Assembly (NCBI RefSeq): GCF_000723885.1 | Contig: NZ_CCDG010000061.1 | Coordinates: 62,001 to 126,000 of the forward strand | DNA: 64,000 bases | Source: Paenibacillus camerounensis | GTDB lineage: Bacteria > Bacillota > Bacilli > Paenibacillales > Paenibacillaceae | Reading direction: 5' to 3' | In this document: in pieces, positions 44,537-53,301 of the stretch | How positions within the stretch are numbered: the stretch's first letter is position 1 | Layout: each line of letters opens with the position of its first letter | Notes under the pieces: generated by a model | The model's database searches: none | What the model saw: only the letters and a program-made list of their open reading frames with translations | Told to the model about the DNA's origin: nothing | Translations under genes and position numbers: made by a program

Positions 44537-45642
44537 ATTATTCTGTAATGGTTGTAGATGATGAATGGCCGGCGCTGGAACAGATGCGCGAGCTGTTGCA
44601 GCAATGTGAGAACATTGCATCAATCCATGTCTTTGATAACCCCCGGGAGGCCCTCACGGCCGCCGCCGAGCTGAAGCCTGATCTGATCTTTCTTGATATT
44701 CAAATGCCGGAGCTGTCCGGGCTTGCCTTTGCCGAGAACCTGCAGCCGTTCTCGCCGGATACGGAGGTCGTGTTCGTAAGTGCCTACCGCAGCTATGCTG
44801 TCGAGGCCTTCGACCTCTCAGCAGCAGATTATCTGCTTAAGCCGGTAGACCCGCCCCGGCTGCTTAGAACCTGGTCCAAATTTCTGTCCAAGCGGACGCA
44901 GTCCGGACAGTCCGGGCAGCCCAGCCCAATTGCGCGTTTCCAGTCCCTAGGCGGCCACATCCTGACCGGGCCCCTCGGCAGTGTTAAGTGGAGCACGCAT
45001 AAGGCAGAGGAGCTGTTTGCTTATTTATGGATACACCGGCAAGGCAGTGTCAGCGTTATTCTGAACGATGTCTTTCCGCAATGGAACTACGAGAAGGGGA
45101 AGCAGTATCTGCATACCACCGTCTATCAGATCCGTAAAACCTTAAAGAATGCCGCCCTCGGCGACAATATCGAGCTGACCTCTGACCGGGAAAATTACCG
45201 TCTGGAAGCCAAGGGCATCGAGGGTGATGCGGAACAGTTCCAGGAAGCCGCACTTGCAGCGCTGCAGAGCAATAATCCGGATAGCCTGCGTGATGCTTCT
45301 TCCTTGTACAAAGGGGAGCTGCTGCAGTCTCTGGACAGTCTATGGATCTATTCGGTCCGCGATAAATACCGCCAGCTCTACCTGAAGCTGCTGGAGCAGC
45401 TTACACTGGGGCTGATTCAGTCAGGCCGCCAGTATGAAGCCGAGGAATATGCCCTCCGGCTGGCCGAGCTTGAACCGCTTGAGGAGAGCTATGCTTTGCA
45501 GATCATCGCGCTTTATTATGAGACCGGTAAGCCCCTGCGCGCCCAGCGGCGCTTCACCCAGTTCTGTGAATCCTACAGGAATGAGATGGACGGGGAGCTT
45601 CCGGAGTGGTTCCTCGAGGCTTACAAACGCCTTGGTACATAG
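44533..45642 (+). CDS. Response regulator with SARP-like winged helix and BTAD domain
   Basis: About 369 residues. The receiver domain has Asp in LIFLDIQMPELSG and Lys in YLLKPVDPPR. A winged-helix DNA-binding part (WSTHKAEELFAYLWIH to LTSDRENYRL) is followed by a helical bacterial transcriptional activation domain ending in YETGKPLRAQRRFTQFCESYRNEM. It is the expected partner of the preceding hybrid kinase. ATG 44548 would truncate the first beta strand (MVVDDE) and lies 19 bases from GGTGAGG. CTG 44533, overlapping the kinase stop, gives MNYSVMVVDDE and sits four bases from it, so I favour CTG. Target promoters unknown. Confidence 0.88.
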   Translation: MNYSVMVVDDEWPALEQMRELLQQCENIASIHVFDNPREALTAAAELKPDLIFLDIQMPELSGLAFAENLQPFSPDTEVVFVSAYRSYAVEAFDLSAADYLLKPVDPPRLLRTWSKFLSKRTQSGQSGQPSPIARFQSLGGHILTGPLGSVKWSTHKAEELFAYLWIHRQGSVSVILNDVFPQWNYEKGKQYLHTTVYQIRKTLKNAALGDNIELTSDRENYRLEAKGIEGDAEQFQEAALAALQSNNPDSLRDASSLYKGELLQSLDSLWIYSVRDKYRQLYLKLLEQLTLGLIQSGRQYEAEEYALRLAELEPLEESYALQIIALYYETGKPLRAQRRFTQFCESYRNEMDGELPEWFLEAYKRLGT

Positions 45643-45693
45643 ACTTTAAGCAGTCAGCCAGCTTATCCGCAGGTAGAACTCATATTTTTTTGC

Positions 45694-45729
45694 AAAACAG
45701 CCCGGCAGACGTCTGCCGGGCTGTTTTTT
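45694..45729 (+). terminator. Terminator after the BTAD response regulator gene
   Basis: A perfect palindrome with 17-bp arms, AAAACAGCCCGGCAGAC and its complement (45694-45727), ends in TTTTTT. Confidence 0.9.
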
Positions 45730-45883
45730 CGCTATTTTTTCGTATAAAGCGGTATCATTTCGATTATTTCTGCCAAGCTTCGACTTTTTATCAGTGTTTT
45801 ATCAGTGACAAATAGTACCATTGATTTACACAGCAATGTTTACACATCGGATAGTACTACACGAGTATATGGAGGTTGTTACA

Positions 45884-46564
45884 TTGAACAGATGGCAGGG
45901 CTTCAAAAAAGCTTTTAAAGGCTCGAATTTTCTTACTCTTATGTTCTCCATGGTACGTGAGGTTACCATAGACAATACGCCGCCCGCTATGTCTGTTGAG
46001 GTCACAACCGACCAGACTGCCTATGCGCCGGGAGACGAAGTGACTGTGCTAGTGAACCTGCGCAATTTCGCCCCGAATGACCGCGGCTACAGCTATATGA
46101 ATTTTATAGTGCAGTATGACAGTGAGGTTTTTGATAATGCCGAGTATCTTGTACAGTCAGCTTACAGCGATTCTGCCTTTACACCCGGTAACGAGGTCGG
46201 AAACATTTTTCAGTATAATTTCATGAATCCGGTCGACGGCGGCATTTATTTCGGAATGAACACCACCATGCGCGGAATTGATATCCAGGTGGAAACCCAC
46301 TCGAAGCAGGCCTGCATCCCGGCTGTTGATCAGACTCTGGTTGCCTTTAAACTCCGTGTAAAAGAGCATACACTTGCCGGATCTTCAACAATCAGCTTAG
46401 CCAATGAGTTCACCCGGATCAGAACGTCTGAAGCCGGAAACGGCTTTTATCTCTATTCTCCAGACATTACCGTACTCGCTTCAGAACCCGTAGCTATCGT
46501 CCCCACTCCACAAGTCTCCGTGTACTCAAAGGGTTCCAGCTTAAAAACTAACCTCTTGGCCTAA
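45884..46564 (+). CDS. Cohesin-like beta-sandwich protein without clear signal peptide
   Basis: About 226 residues. From residue 33 the pattern SVEVTTDQTAYAPGDEVTVLVNLRNF and IVQYDSEVFD matches the start of cohesin/carbohydrate-binding-like beta-sandwich domains found in cellulosome scaffolds and many free surface proteins. The N-terminus is basic and only weakly hydrophobic (KAFKGSNFLTLMFSMV), so export is uncertain. TTG 45884, eight bases after GGAGGT, is the best start; upstream ATGs lack a ribosome binding site. No dockerin or wall anchor is visible. It has its own terminator and follows a two-component system that may control it. Domain call moderate. Confidence 0.65.
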   Translation: MNRWQGFKKAFKGSNFLTLMFSMVREVTIDNTPPAMSVEVTTDQTAYAPGDEVTVLVNLRNFAPNDRGYSYMNFIVQYDSEVFDNAEYLVQSAYSDSAFTPGNEVGNIFQYNFMNPVDGGIYFGMNTTMRGIDIQVETHSKQACIPAVDQTLVAFKLRVKEHTLAGSSTISLANEFTRIRTSEAGNGFYLYSPDITVLASEPVAIVPTPQVSVYSKGSSLKTNLLA

Positions 46565-46896
46565 TACAGCAAATGAATTTATGTATCATTATCCGACTTA
46601 TCATATTTATTATATATAACCAGATCGTTTCATGGTTAATCAGGCTTTTCTCCGTTCTGTATACCGGGATGCGGAAAAAGCCTTTTTTGGTTGGCATCTC
46701 CCTCAAACTCAGGCTCGGTGACACTCCGCTGTTTAAGCGGGAAATGGACTGCAATATTTATAAAAACGCAGAGCAGCGATACTCCAATAACGGGAGAATC
46801 GCTGCTTTTTTGAGTATTACGCTTTTGAGGATAGAGGCCTGTTTCCGCTAGTATACTTTTGGGACAGCCCCATCTGCCAGCTTCTTATTCTTCGTT
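46565..46896. other. Intergenic spacer with terminator, no gene recognised
   Basis: AT-rich sequence follows the cohesin-like gene, then a terminator at 46772-46811 and a short hairpin CCGCT-GTTTA-AGCGG (about 46727-46741). A 92-codon frame crosses the terminator and has no good ribosome binding site, so it is not called. Confidence 0.6.
46772..46811 (+). terminator. Terminator after the cohesin-like gene
   Basis: Stem AGCAGCGAT/ATCGCTGCT with an inner CTCC/GGGAG helix is followed by TTTTTT. It lies about 210 bases past the stop. Confidence 0.85.
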
Positions 46897-47136
46897 TCAA
46901 ATAGGAGCTTCAACCGGAGCTCCAGGCTTGTGCCCGGCAAAAACGGCTGTAGCCACATGCTTGCGCGCATCTGCAGTCAGCAGCAGCAGCTTCACCGGAT
47001 CATCATCCAAGCCGCTGCGCATAAACGTTACCTCGGCACCGTCCAGATCCTCTGTGATATTTACAATTCCATAACCCTGCTGCAGCAGCGCATCAACGGC
47101 CTGCCGTTCCTTGTCGAATTCCGCAAAAGCTGACAT
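46897..47136 (-). CDS. Small protein of unknown function in the pyrimidine catabolism operon
   Basis: 79 residues, beginning MSAFAEFDKERQAVDALLQQ and ending GHKPGAPVEAPI. It is predicted alpha/beta, soluble and acidic, with no known motif. Its ATG lies one base after the stop of the dihydropyrimidinase gene (TGATATG), with a GGAGGAGTGG site in the end of that gene, so it is translationally coupled and the last gene of the preT-preA-hydA operon. The frame continues upstream to 47259 inside hydA, but that part is not coding. The tight coupling suggests a role with the catabolic enzymes; the nature of the role is unknown. Confidence 0.75.
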   Translation of the reverse strand: MSAFAEFDKERQAVDALLQQGYGIVNITEDLDGAEVTFMRSGLDDDPVKLLLLTADARKHVATAVFAGHKPGAPVEAPI

Positions 47137-47137
47137 A

Positions 47138-48565
47138 TCAGACCACTCCTCCGCTGATCTCCGCTTTGGCAGGAAATGCTGCTTCCGCCTCAAACCGTTT
47201 GCGGTGCAGGTATTTGCCCGCCCCTGCCTCCCCGACGAACTGCTTGTCACGGATGACAAATTCTCCGCGGCTCAGCACAGAAACCGGCTCGCCTTTGACC
47301 TCAAAGCCTTCAAATGCATTGTAATCAACCTTCATGTGGTGGGTTGCAGCTGAGAGGGTTCTCTCCACCGCCGGATCAAAAATGACAATGTCGGCATCAC
47401 TGCCGATCGCGATTGTCCCCTTCTGCGGGAACAAGCCAAACAGCTTGGCGCTGGAGGTAGAGATGATATCGACGAACTTGTTCAATGAGATACGGCCTTT
47501 CTGCACTCCCTCGGAGTACAGCAGACTGAAGCGGTCTTCAATGGTCGGTCCGCCGTTTGGAATTTTGGAAAAGTCACCGCGTCCAAGCTCCTTCTGCCCT
47601 TTAAAATCAAACGAGCACTGGTCTGAGCCGATCGTCTGCAGCGAACCGTTCCACAGCGCATCCCACAGCACCTCCTGATTCCACTGCTCACGCAGCGGCG
47701 GAGACCAGACGTATTTGGCGCCCTCAAAGTCCGGCTTCTCAAGCGCCGTCTGATCCAGCACCAGATACTGCGGGCAGGTCTCGCCGTACACCCGCAGCCC
47801 CTTCTTCCGGGCCTCGGCAATCTTCCACGCCGCCTCGGCGCAGGTCACATGCACAACGTACAGCTGTGAATCCGTCAGCTCTGTCAAATAAGCAGCACGC
47901 CCGGTTGCTTCACCTTCCAGCTCAGGCGGCCGGGTCAGCGCATGATAGATCGGGTCTGTATTCCCTGCGGCCAGCGCCTGCTCCACCAGATATTCAATGA
48001 CATCGCCGTTCTCGGCATGAACCATCACAAGCGCACCTTCACGCTTGGCAGCCTGCAGTGTCTTATACAACACGCCGTCATCAGCCTGAAAGGTATTCTT
48101 ATAGGCCATAAACACCTTCAGCGAGGTAATGCCCTCCCGTTCGATAATCTGCGGCAGCTCGTCAAGCACCCGGTCATTCAGCTCCGACACCATGAGATGG
48201 AAGCTGTAATCAATCACCGCTTTGTCCTGAGATTTGTTATGCCACGTATCTACGGCCCTCTGCAGCGGCTGGCCTTTGGCGGTCAGGCAGAAATCAATGA
48301 CCGTTGTCGTACCGCCGTATGCAGCGGCAACCGTTCCGCTCTCGAAGTCATCAGCGGTGACGGTTCCGCCAAAAGGCATATCCAGATGGGTATGCGGATC
48401 GATCCCTCCCGGGAACACAAAGCAGCCGGTGGCATCCACTATTTCAGCGCCCGGCAACTCCAGATTCAGGCCGATCCCGGTTACTATCCCATTCTCAATC
48501 AGGACGTCCGCAGTATACGTGTCTGCAGCCGTGACGATCGTGCCATTCTTGATTATTTTGGCCAT
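47138..48565 (-). CDS. hydA: Dihydropyrimidinase
   Basis: 475 residues of the cyclic amidohydrolase superfamily. The metal ligands are His58 and His60 (GGIDPHTHLD), carbamylated Lys150 (SLKVFMAYK) and His183 (MVHAENGD); further conserved parts are YVVHVTCAEAAW and GSDQCSFDFKGQ. The enzyme opens dihydrouracil or dihydrothymine to N-carbamoyl-beta-amino acids, the second step of the reductive pathway. Hydantoins are alternative substrates. It starts directly after the preA stop (TAGATG) and is followed by the coupled 79-residue gene. Context with preT and preA makes pyrimidine degradation by far the likeliest role. Confidence 0.95.
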   Translation of the reverse strand: MAKIIKNGTIVTAADTYTADVLIENGIVTGIGLNLELPGAEIVDATGCFVFPGGIDPHTHLDMPFGGTVTADDFESGTVAAAYGGTTTVIDFCLTAKGQPLQRAVDTWHNKSQDKAVIDYSFHLMVSELNDRVLDELPQIIEREGITSLKVFMAYKNTFQADDGVLYKTLQAAKREGALVMVHAENGDVIEYLVEQALAAGNTDPIYHALTRPPELEGEATGRAAYLTELTDSQLYVVHVTCAEAAWKIAEARKKGLRVYGETCPQYLVLDQTALEKPDFEGAKYVWSPPLREQWNQEVLWDALWNGSLQTIGSDQCSFDFKGQKELGRGDFSKIPNGGPTIEDRFSLLYSEGVQKGRISLNKFVDIISTSSAKLFGLFPQKGTIAIGSDADIVIFDPAVERTLSAATHHMKVDYNAFEGFEVKGEPVSVLSRGEFVIRDKQFVGEAGAGKYLHRKRFEAEAAFPAKAEISGGVV

Positions 48566-49855
48566 CTAGACCACCTCCGCTTCTGAATGTGAGCCGTTCA
48601 GGGTGCTGATTACCTGCTGCCGCTGGTTCCAGGTCATCGGCGCCACCCCGCTGTCCAGCGCTATCATATCTATCGCACCGTCAGCCGGACAGACAATGGA
48701 GCATAGGTTACAGCCCACACAATCCTCCTCACGCACCTGAAGAACCGCCTTTCCGTCAGCATTGGTCAGCATATCAATACACTGGTGCGAGGCATCCTCG
48801 CAGGCAATATGGCATTTATTGCAGTTAATGCAGTTGTCTTCATTGATCCGCGCAACGACCTTGTAATTAAGATCCAAGTCGCCCCAGTTGGAGTATTTCG
48901 GCACAGATTTGCCGATCAGCTCCGTTACCGAAGCAAGCCCCTTGTCATCCAGATAGTTATTCAAGCCGTCAATCATCTCTTCAACAATCCGGAAGCCGTG
49001 ATGCATCACCGCCGTGCAGACCTGGATGCCGGTTGCCCCCATGAGCATGAACTCAACCACATCCTGCCAGGTAGAAATGCCGCCGATTCCTGAGATCGGT
49101 ATGCCGACGCCGCGGTCTCGGGCACATTCAGCTACCATACTCAGGGCAATTGGCTTGACTGCCGGACCGCAATAACCGCCGTGCGCACCCTGCCCGCCGA
49201 CATGCGGAATGGTATTCCAGCTGTGAATATCCACTCCGGCCAGGCTGTTGATTGTATTAATCATGCTGACCGCATCTGCGCCGCCTTTGACTGCATGACG
49301 GGCAACGACGGTAATGTCGGTAATGTTAGGCGTTAGCTTCACAATTACCGGCGTAGTCGCTACCTCCTTCACCCAGGTTGTCTGTGCCTGCACCAGATCA
49401 GGCTGCTGCCCGGAGGCAGCACCCATACCGCGCTCGGCCATGCCGTGCGGACAGCCGAAGTTCAGCTCCAGCCCGTCAACCCCGACAGCCTCCACCCTTT
49501 TGACAATCTCATGCCACTTCTCCCGTTTCGGCTCTACCATCAGGGAGGCAATCACCGCATGATCAGGGAATCTTTTTTTCGTTTCGCATATTTCCTTGAG
49601 GTTCACTTCCAGCGGACGGTCCGTAATCAGCTCAATATTATTGAAGCCTGCTACGCGCTGTCCGTTGAAGTGCACCGCCGCAAACCGCGAAGAGGTGTTG
49701 ATAATCGGATCGCCCAGCGTTTTCCACACCGCACCTCCCCAACCGGCCTCGAAAGCACGCTGGACCTGATATCCCGTATTGGTAGGCGGCGCAGAGGCCA
49801 GCCAGAACGGATTGGGTGATTTAATTCCTGCTAGATCAATTCGCAGATCTGCCAT
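48566..49855 (-). CDS. preA: NAD-dependent dihydropyrimidine dehydrogenase subunit PreA
   Basis: About 429 residues. The N-terminal FMN barrel is like dihydroorotate dehydrogenase (IDLAGIKSPNPFWLASAPPT; active-site Cys in NFGCPHGMAERGMGAA). The C-terminal ferredoxin-like part has two 4Fe-4S motifs (CINCNKCHIAC and CVGCNLCSIVC). With PreT it reduces uracil or thymine to the 5,6-dihydro form. The frame opens at 49912, but ATG 49855 follows GGGAGGG and starts MADLRIDLAG as in the family. It lies 72 bases after preT and directly before hydA. Confidence 0.95.
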   Translation of the reverse strand: MADLRIDLAGIKSPNPFWLASAPPTNTGYQVQRAFEAGWGGAVWKTLGDPIINTSSRFAAVHFNGQRVAGFNNIELITDRPLEVNLKEICETKKRFPDHAVIASLMVEPKREKWHEIVKRVEAVGVDGLELNFGCPHGMAERGMGAASGQQPDLVQAQTTWVKEVATTPVIVKLTPNITDITVVARHAVKGGADAVSMINTINSLAGVDIHSWNTIPHVGGQGAHGGYCGPAVKPIALSMVAECARDRGVGIPISGIGGISTWQDVVEFMLMGATGIQVCTAVMHHGFRIVEEMIDGLNNYLDDKGLASVTELIGKSVPKYSNWGDLDLNYKVVARINEDNCINCNKCHIACEDASHQCIDMLTNADGKAVLQVREEDCVGCNLCSIVCPADGAIDMIALDSGVAPMTWNQRQQVISTLNGSHSEAEVV

Positions 49856-49927
49856 AGTTGTTCCCTCCCTGTCATATGTAGTCCGGGGATAGCCGCCGGG
49901 CCTGCTACTCATGTTCCTTGAGAACGG

Positions 49928-51319
49928 TTATACCGCAGAACCGATTACACCGTCCTGCAGACCAGATAATTGCTTCACTATCGCATAGGCCGCATCCTTA
50001 CCCTGCTGGGCTGCCGACACAACCATCGCCTCACCGTTGCCTGAGCCAAAGACAATATCACCGGCAGCATAGATCATCGGATCTGAGGTCCGGCCCGTCT
50101 TCGGATCAATTCTGACGATCCCGGAGTCATGCTCCAGCCCCAGGGACTCAATCAGCCCAGTCCGGCGCTTTTGCCCGATAGCGATAACTACCGCATCAAC
50201 AGGCATTACGAATTCTGACCCTTCAACCGGCACCGGCTTCAGGCGTCCGTCCTTGCCTGTCTCCCCGGTCAGCTTCATCTGCACGCATTCAAGTCCTGTC
50301 ACATTGCCCAGCTCATCGCCGACAATCCGCTTAGGCAATGTAAGCCAGTTAAATTCCACGCCTTCCTGCTTGGCGAATTCATATTCAAAGTCGTACGCAG
50401 TCATCTCGCTGCGGGTACGGCGGTAGACCATCTTGACATTAGCCGCACCAAGCCGTACCGAGCAGGTGGCTGCATCAATAGCGGTATTGCCTGCACCAAT
50501 GACCGCAACGCGCTGGCCCATCAGCTCCAGCGTAGGGATTCCCGTCTTGGTCGTTTCCACCAGCTCGATGGCATCATAGACGCCGGACAGCTTCTCGCCC
50601 TCAATTCCGAGCGGCGGCACATAACCCATTCCGGCAGCAAGCACAATCGCGTCATATTCTCCTCTAAGCTCCTCCACCGTAACGTCAACACCGATTTTAA
50701 TCCCGGTACGGATCTCCACACCCAGCTTCTCCACCTGCTCTACCTCCCACAGCGAAATGGACTGCGGAAGCCGGAAGGAGACGATGCCGTGTGTGTTCAG
50801 CCCGCCGGCAAGCTGCTTGGCCTCATACACCACTACGGCAAAGCCTTCCCGCGCCAGCTCTCTGGCAGCAGATAAGCCGGCTGGTCCGCCGCCGATAACC
50901 GCAACCCTTTTGCCGTTCGGGATACCGGCTTTGAACAGCTGGACACCGCTGTTAACAGCCCAGTCCGTGGCATAACGCTGCAGCAGCCCGATCTGAATCG
51001 GCGCAGAAGCATCGTTCAGCACACAAGCCCCCTCACAAAGCTCTTCAGTCGGGCAGACCCTTGCGCAGCTGGCTCCGACCGGGTTGGACTCCATGATCGT
51101 CATGGCCGAGCCCTTCAGATTGTCAGTAGCAATCCGCTTAATAAAGGAAGGAATATTAATGCCGGTAGGGCAGGCTTTAATGCAAGGCGCGTCATAACAA
51201 TAGAGACAGCGGTTGGATTCCTCAACCGCACCCTTGCGGCTGAGGCCGGGCTCCGCCTCGGCAAAATTGCGCATGAACATATCAGGTGTAAATGCAGTTA
51301 ACGGAGAAGTGTGCTCCAT
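49928..51319 (-). CDS. preT: NAD-dependent dihydropyrimidine dehydrogenase subunit PreT
   Basis: 463 residues. The N-terminal Fe-S part (CLYCYDAPCIKACPTGINIP; GASCARVCPTEELCEGAC) is joined to a glutamate-synthase-like flavin and NAD(P)H domain (AVIGGGPAGLSAARELA for FAD; AVIGAGNTAIDAA for the nicotinamide cofactor; AAGDIVFGSGNGEAMVVSAAQQG). It feeds electrons from NADH to PreA. It is the first gene of the catabolic operon and is divergent from the PucR-family gene. ATG 51319 has GGGAGGG seven bases upstream. Confidence 0.93.
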   Translation of the reverse strand: MEHTSPLTAFTPDMFMRNFAEAEPGLSRKGAVEESNRCLYCYDAPCIKACPTGINIPSFIKRIATDNLKGSAMTIMESNPVGASCARVCPTEELCEGACVLNDASAPIQIGLLQRYATDWAVNSGVQLFKAGIPNGKRVAVIGGGPAGLSAARELAREGFAVVVYEAKQLAGGLNTHGIVSFRLPQSISLWEVEQVEKLGVEIRTGIKIGVDVTVEELRGEYDAIVLAAGMGYVPPLGIEGEKLSGVYDAIELVETTKTGIPTLELMGQRVAVIGAGNTAIDAATCSVRLGAANVKMVYRRTRSEMTAYDFEYEFAKQEGVEFNWLTLPKRIVGDELGNVTGLECVQMKLTGETGKDGRLKPVPVEGSEFVMPVDAVVIAIGQKRRTGLIESLGLEHDSGIVRIDPKTGRTSDPMIYAAGDIVFGSGNGEAMVVSAAQQGKDAAYAIVKQLSGLQDGVIGSAV

Positions 51320-51347
51320 CAGTTATCCCTCCCTTTAAATAATGGGT

Positions 51348-51365
51348 TAACATGTATTAATGTTA
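51348..51365 (-). promoter_or_regulatory. Dyad and shared 11-mer upstream of preT
   Basis: TAACAT-GTATTA-ATGTTA is an inverted repeat about 30-45 bases before the preT start. The 11-mer TATTAATGTTA (51355-51365) recurs at 59992-60002, before the transporter operon, at nearly the same distance from the start codon. Confidence 0.5.
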
Positions 51366-51531
51366 TATATACTCACATTATTACGATAATCTCCTTAATA
51401 ATTTGCTTACACTCCGGCCTTATTGTAGTAAAATATACTTTAAACCTGATAAAACCATTCATAACTCTGTACTTGAGTCATATTTCCTAACATATTATAT
51501 TCACACTATATCCATTTCGTTTTTTTGTTAC

Positions 51532-51550
51532 ATTAGACACATTGTCTAAT
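51532..51550. promoter_or_regulatory. 19-bp perfect inverted repeat before the PucR-family gene
   Basis: ATTAGACA-CAT-TGTCTAAT lies about 65 bases before the pucR-type start codon in the divergent preT/pucR region. Its right half, ACACATTGTCTAA, partly resembles the B. subtilis PucR box (TTGGTTAA core). An autoregulatory or shared operator is inferred. Confidence 0.6.
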
Positions 51551-51612
51551 TTCAAAAGTGTATTTTTTACGCCGGAGCCAATAGCAGAATATATAAGCGA
51601 GGGGGAGAGCCT

Positions 51613-53301
51613 ATGGATTGGGAACTTGTTTTTAGTGTCCGCGATGCGCTGAGAAGACCGCTGTTCGCAGAAGCCGAGGTTATCGGCGGAAGAAACGGGC
51701 TGAACCGGGCGGTACGCTGGGTTCATGTGCTGGAGAGCGCCAGCTTCGAGAGTCTGATCCATGGCGAGGAGATGATTCTGACTACAGGGATGGGAGCCAG
51801 CGCGGATATCGGCGCCTCCTTGGCCTTCATGCAGAATCTGATTGACAAAAACGCAGCCTGCCTGTGTATTGAGCTGGGCGTTTACTTCAGCACCATTCCG
51901 CAGGAGATGATCGACCTTGCAGCCCGGCATGATTTTCCGCTCATTGTATTCACCCGTACTGTACGCTTCGTAGACATCACACTTGATCTGCATTCCCTCA
52001 TCATTAACCGTCACCACAGGATGCTTCAGGAGCTCGAAAGCATCTCCCGTGAATTCCACCGGCTTACCCTGACCTCCCAAGGCACCCTGAAGGTGCTGCA
52101 GCTGTTATGTAAAAGCACCCGCACCCAGATCGTCTATATGCAGCTGCAGGGCAAACCGCTGTTCTTTCCTGCACTTCCGCCGGATGAGCAGCTCCCGCTG
52201 CTGGGGTTCTTTGAATCCCTGGGAGATGAGCTTGAGGGCGTACAGCCCGATGCTGCACCGTATACCCGTGAGTTCGGAAACCGGATAATTGCCTTGAAGC
52301 CGGTAGGCGCGCTTGATCAGACCTGGGCATATATCATGATGGTGTGCAATCACAAGCCCCAGGAATTCGACTGCCTTCTGCTTGATTCCGCCTCCCTCTC
52401 GATCGCCCAGGAGCTGCTGCGCACCCGTTATATGGAGGAGCGCAAGCTGTTCTCCGAGAACCTCTGGGTCGATGAGCTGATCAGCGGACGCATAGAAGAT
52501 GACAACCGGCTCAAAAGCCTGGTCGGTCCCGACTTCAATACCGTGAACGAGCTGAGCTACCGGGTCTGTCTGATTGAAATTGAGAATCCGCGCGACGTGA
52601 AATGGAACAGCTCGGAGAATGAATGGGAATCCATCACCTTCCACCTCTCGCTTATCATCAGATCCCTTTTCGAGAAATACTCCCTGCGGCCGCTGATCAC
52701 GCTCAAGAATAACCGTCTTACTGTAATAGCGCTCGACATCCAGTCCAAGCTCCCCGGCAAGCTGCGGCTGCAGCAGGCACTGGATGCACTGCAGCATATC
52801 CGGGCTGATGAGAAGCTGAAGGACCTGCAGCTCGTCACCGGAGTCAGCAAGTCCCACAAAGGCCTGAAGCAGGCATACGCCGGTTATCAGGAGGCTGTAC
52901 AATCTCTGTCTCTTTATTCCTGTTATCAGAAGCCGGTGCTGTTCTATGAAGAATTAGGCGTATTCCAGCTGCTGCTTAACCTGAATGACGGCAAGACACT
53001 GGAGAACTTCATCCGCAGCTATCTCGGGCCGCTGATCGACCATGACCAGACCAAGGGCAGCGAGCTCCTGCTGACACTGCGCGTATTCCTCGACCACGAC
53101 GGGTCCAAGCAGATTGCCGCCCGTAATCTGTTCATTGTCAGACAATCGTTATACTACCGGCTGGACAAAATCACCGAGCTGCTGGGCGAGGACTTTATGC
53201 TCCCCGAGAACCGCATCTCCATACAGGTTGCCCTGCGCGCCTACCAGCTGCTGTATCCGGAGAAGCTTACGCTCCCCAGCCCCCGTTCAGCACAGCTGTA
53301 A
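51613..53301 (+). CDS. PucR-family transcriptional regulator
   Basis: 562 residues. The N-terminal PucR domain (about 1-130; LRRPLFAEAEVIGGRNGLNRAVRWVHVLE) is followed by a long middle region and a C-terminal HTH of the CdaR/PucR type (LTLRVFLDHDGSKQIAARNLFIVRQSLYYRLDKI). PucR in B. subtilis controls purine catabolism. Here the gene lies between two arms of a pyrimidine pathway, so it probably senses a pyrimidine or its breakdown product. ATG 51613 follows GGGGGAG. Its last 35 bases overlap the convergent aminotransferase gene. Confidence 0.92.
   Translation: MDWELVFSVRDALRRPLFAEAEVIGGRNGLNRAVRWVHVLESASFESLIHGEEMILTTGMGASADIGASLAFMQNLIDKNAACLCIELGVYFSTIPQEMIDLAARHDFPLIVFTRTVRFVDITLDLHSLIINRHHRMLQELESISREFHRLTLTSQGTLKVLQLLCKSTRTQIVYMQLQGKPLFFPALPPDEQLPLLGFFESLGDELEGVQPDAAPYTREFGNRIIALKPVGALDQTWAYIMMVCNHKPQEFDCLLLDSASLSIAQELLRTRYMEERKLFSENLWVDELISGRIEDDNRLKSLVGPDFNTVNELSYRVCLIEIENPRDVKWNSSENEWESITFHLSLIIRSLFEKYSLRPLITLKNNRLTVIALDIQSKLPGKLRLQQALDALQHIRADEKLKDLQLVTGVSKSHKGLKQAYAGYQEAVQSLSLYSCYQKPVLFYEELGVFQLLLNLNDGKTLENFIRSYLGPLIDHDQTKGSELLLTLRVFLDHDGSKQIAARNLFIVRQSLYYRLDKITELLGEDFMLPENRISIQVALRAYQLLYPEKLTLPSPRSAQL

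Noticed and set aside
46573-46851. 92-codon frame after the cohesin-like gene
   Set aside because: It reads through a strong terminator, has no good ribosome binding site and shows no conserved pattern.
52105-52902. 265-codon frame antisense to the PucR-family gene
   Set aside because: It lies within a well-supported gene and has no ribosome binding site or domain.
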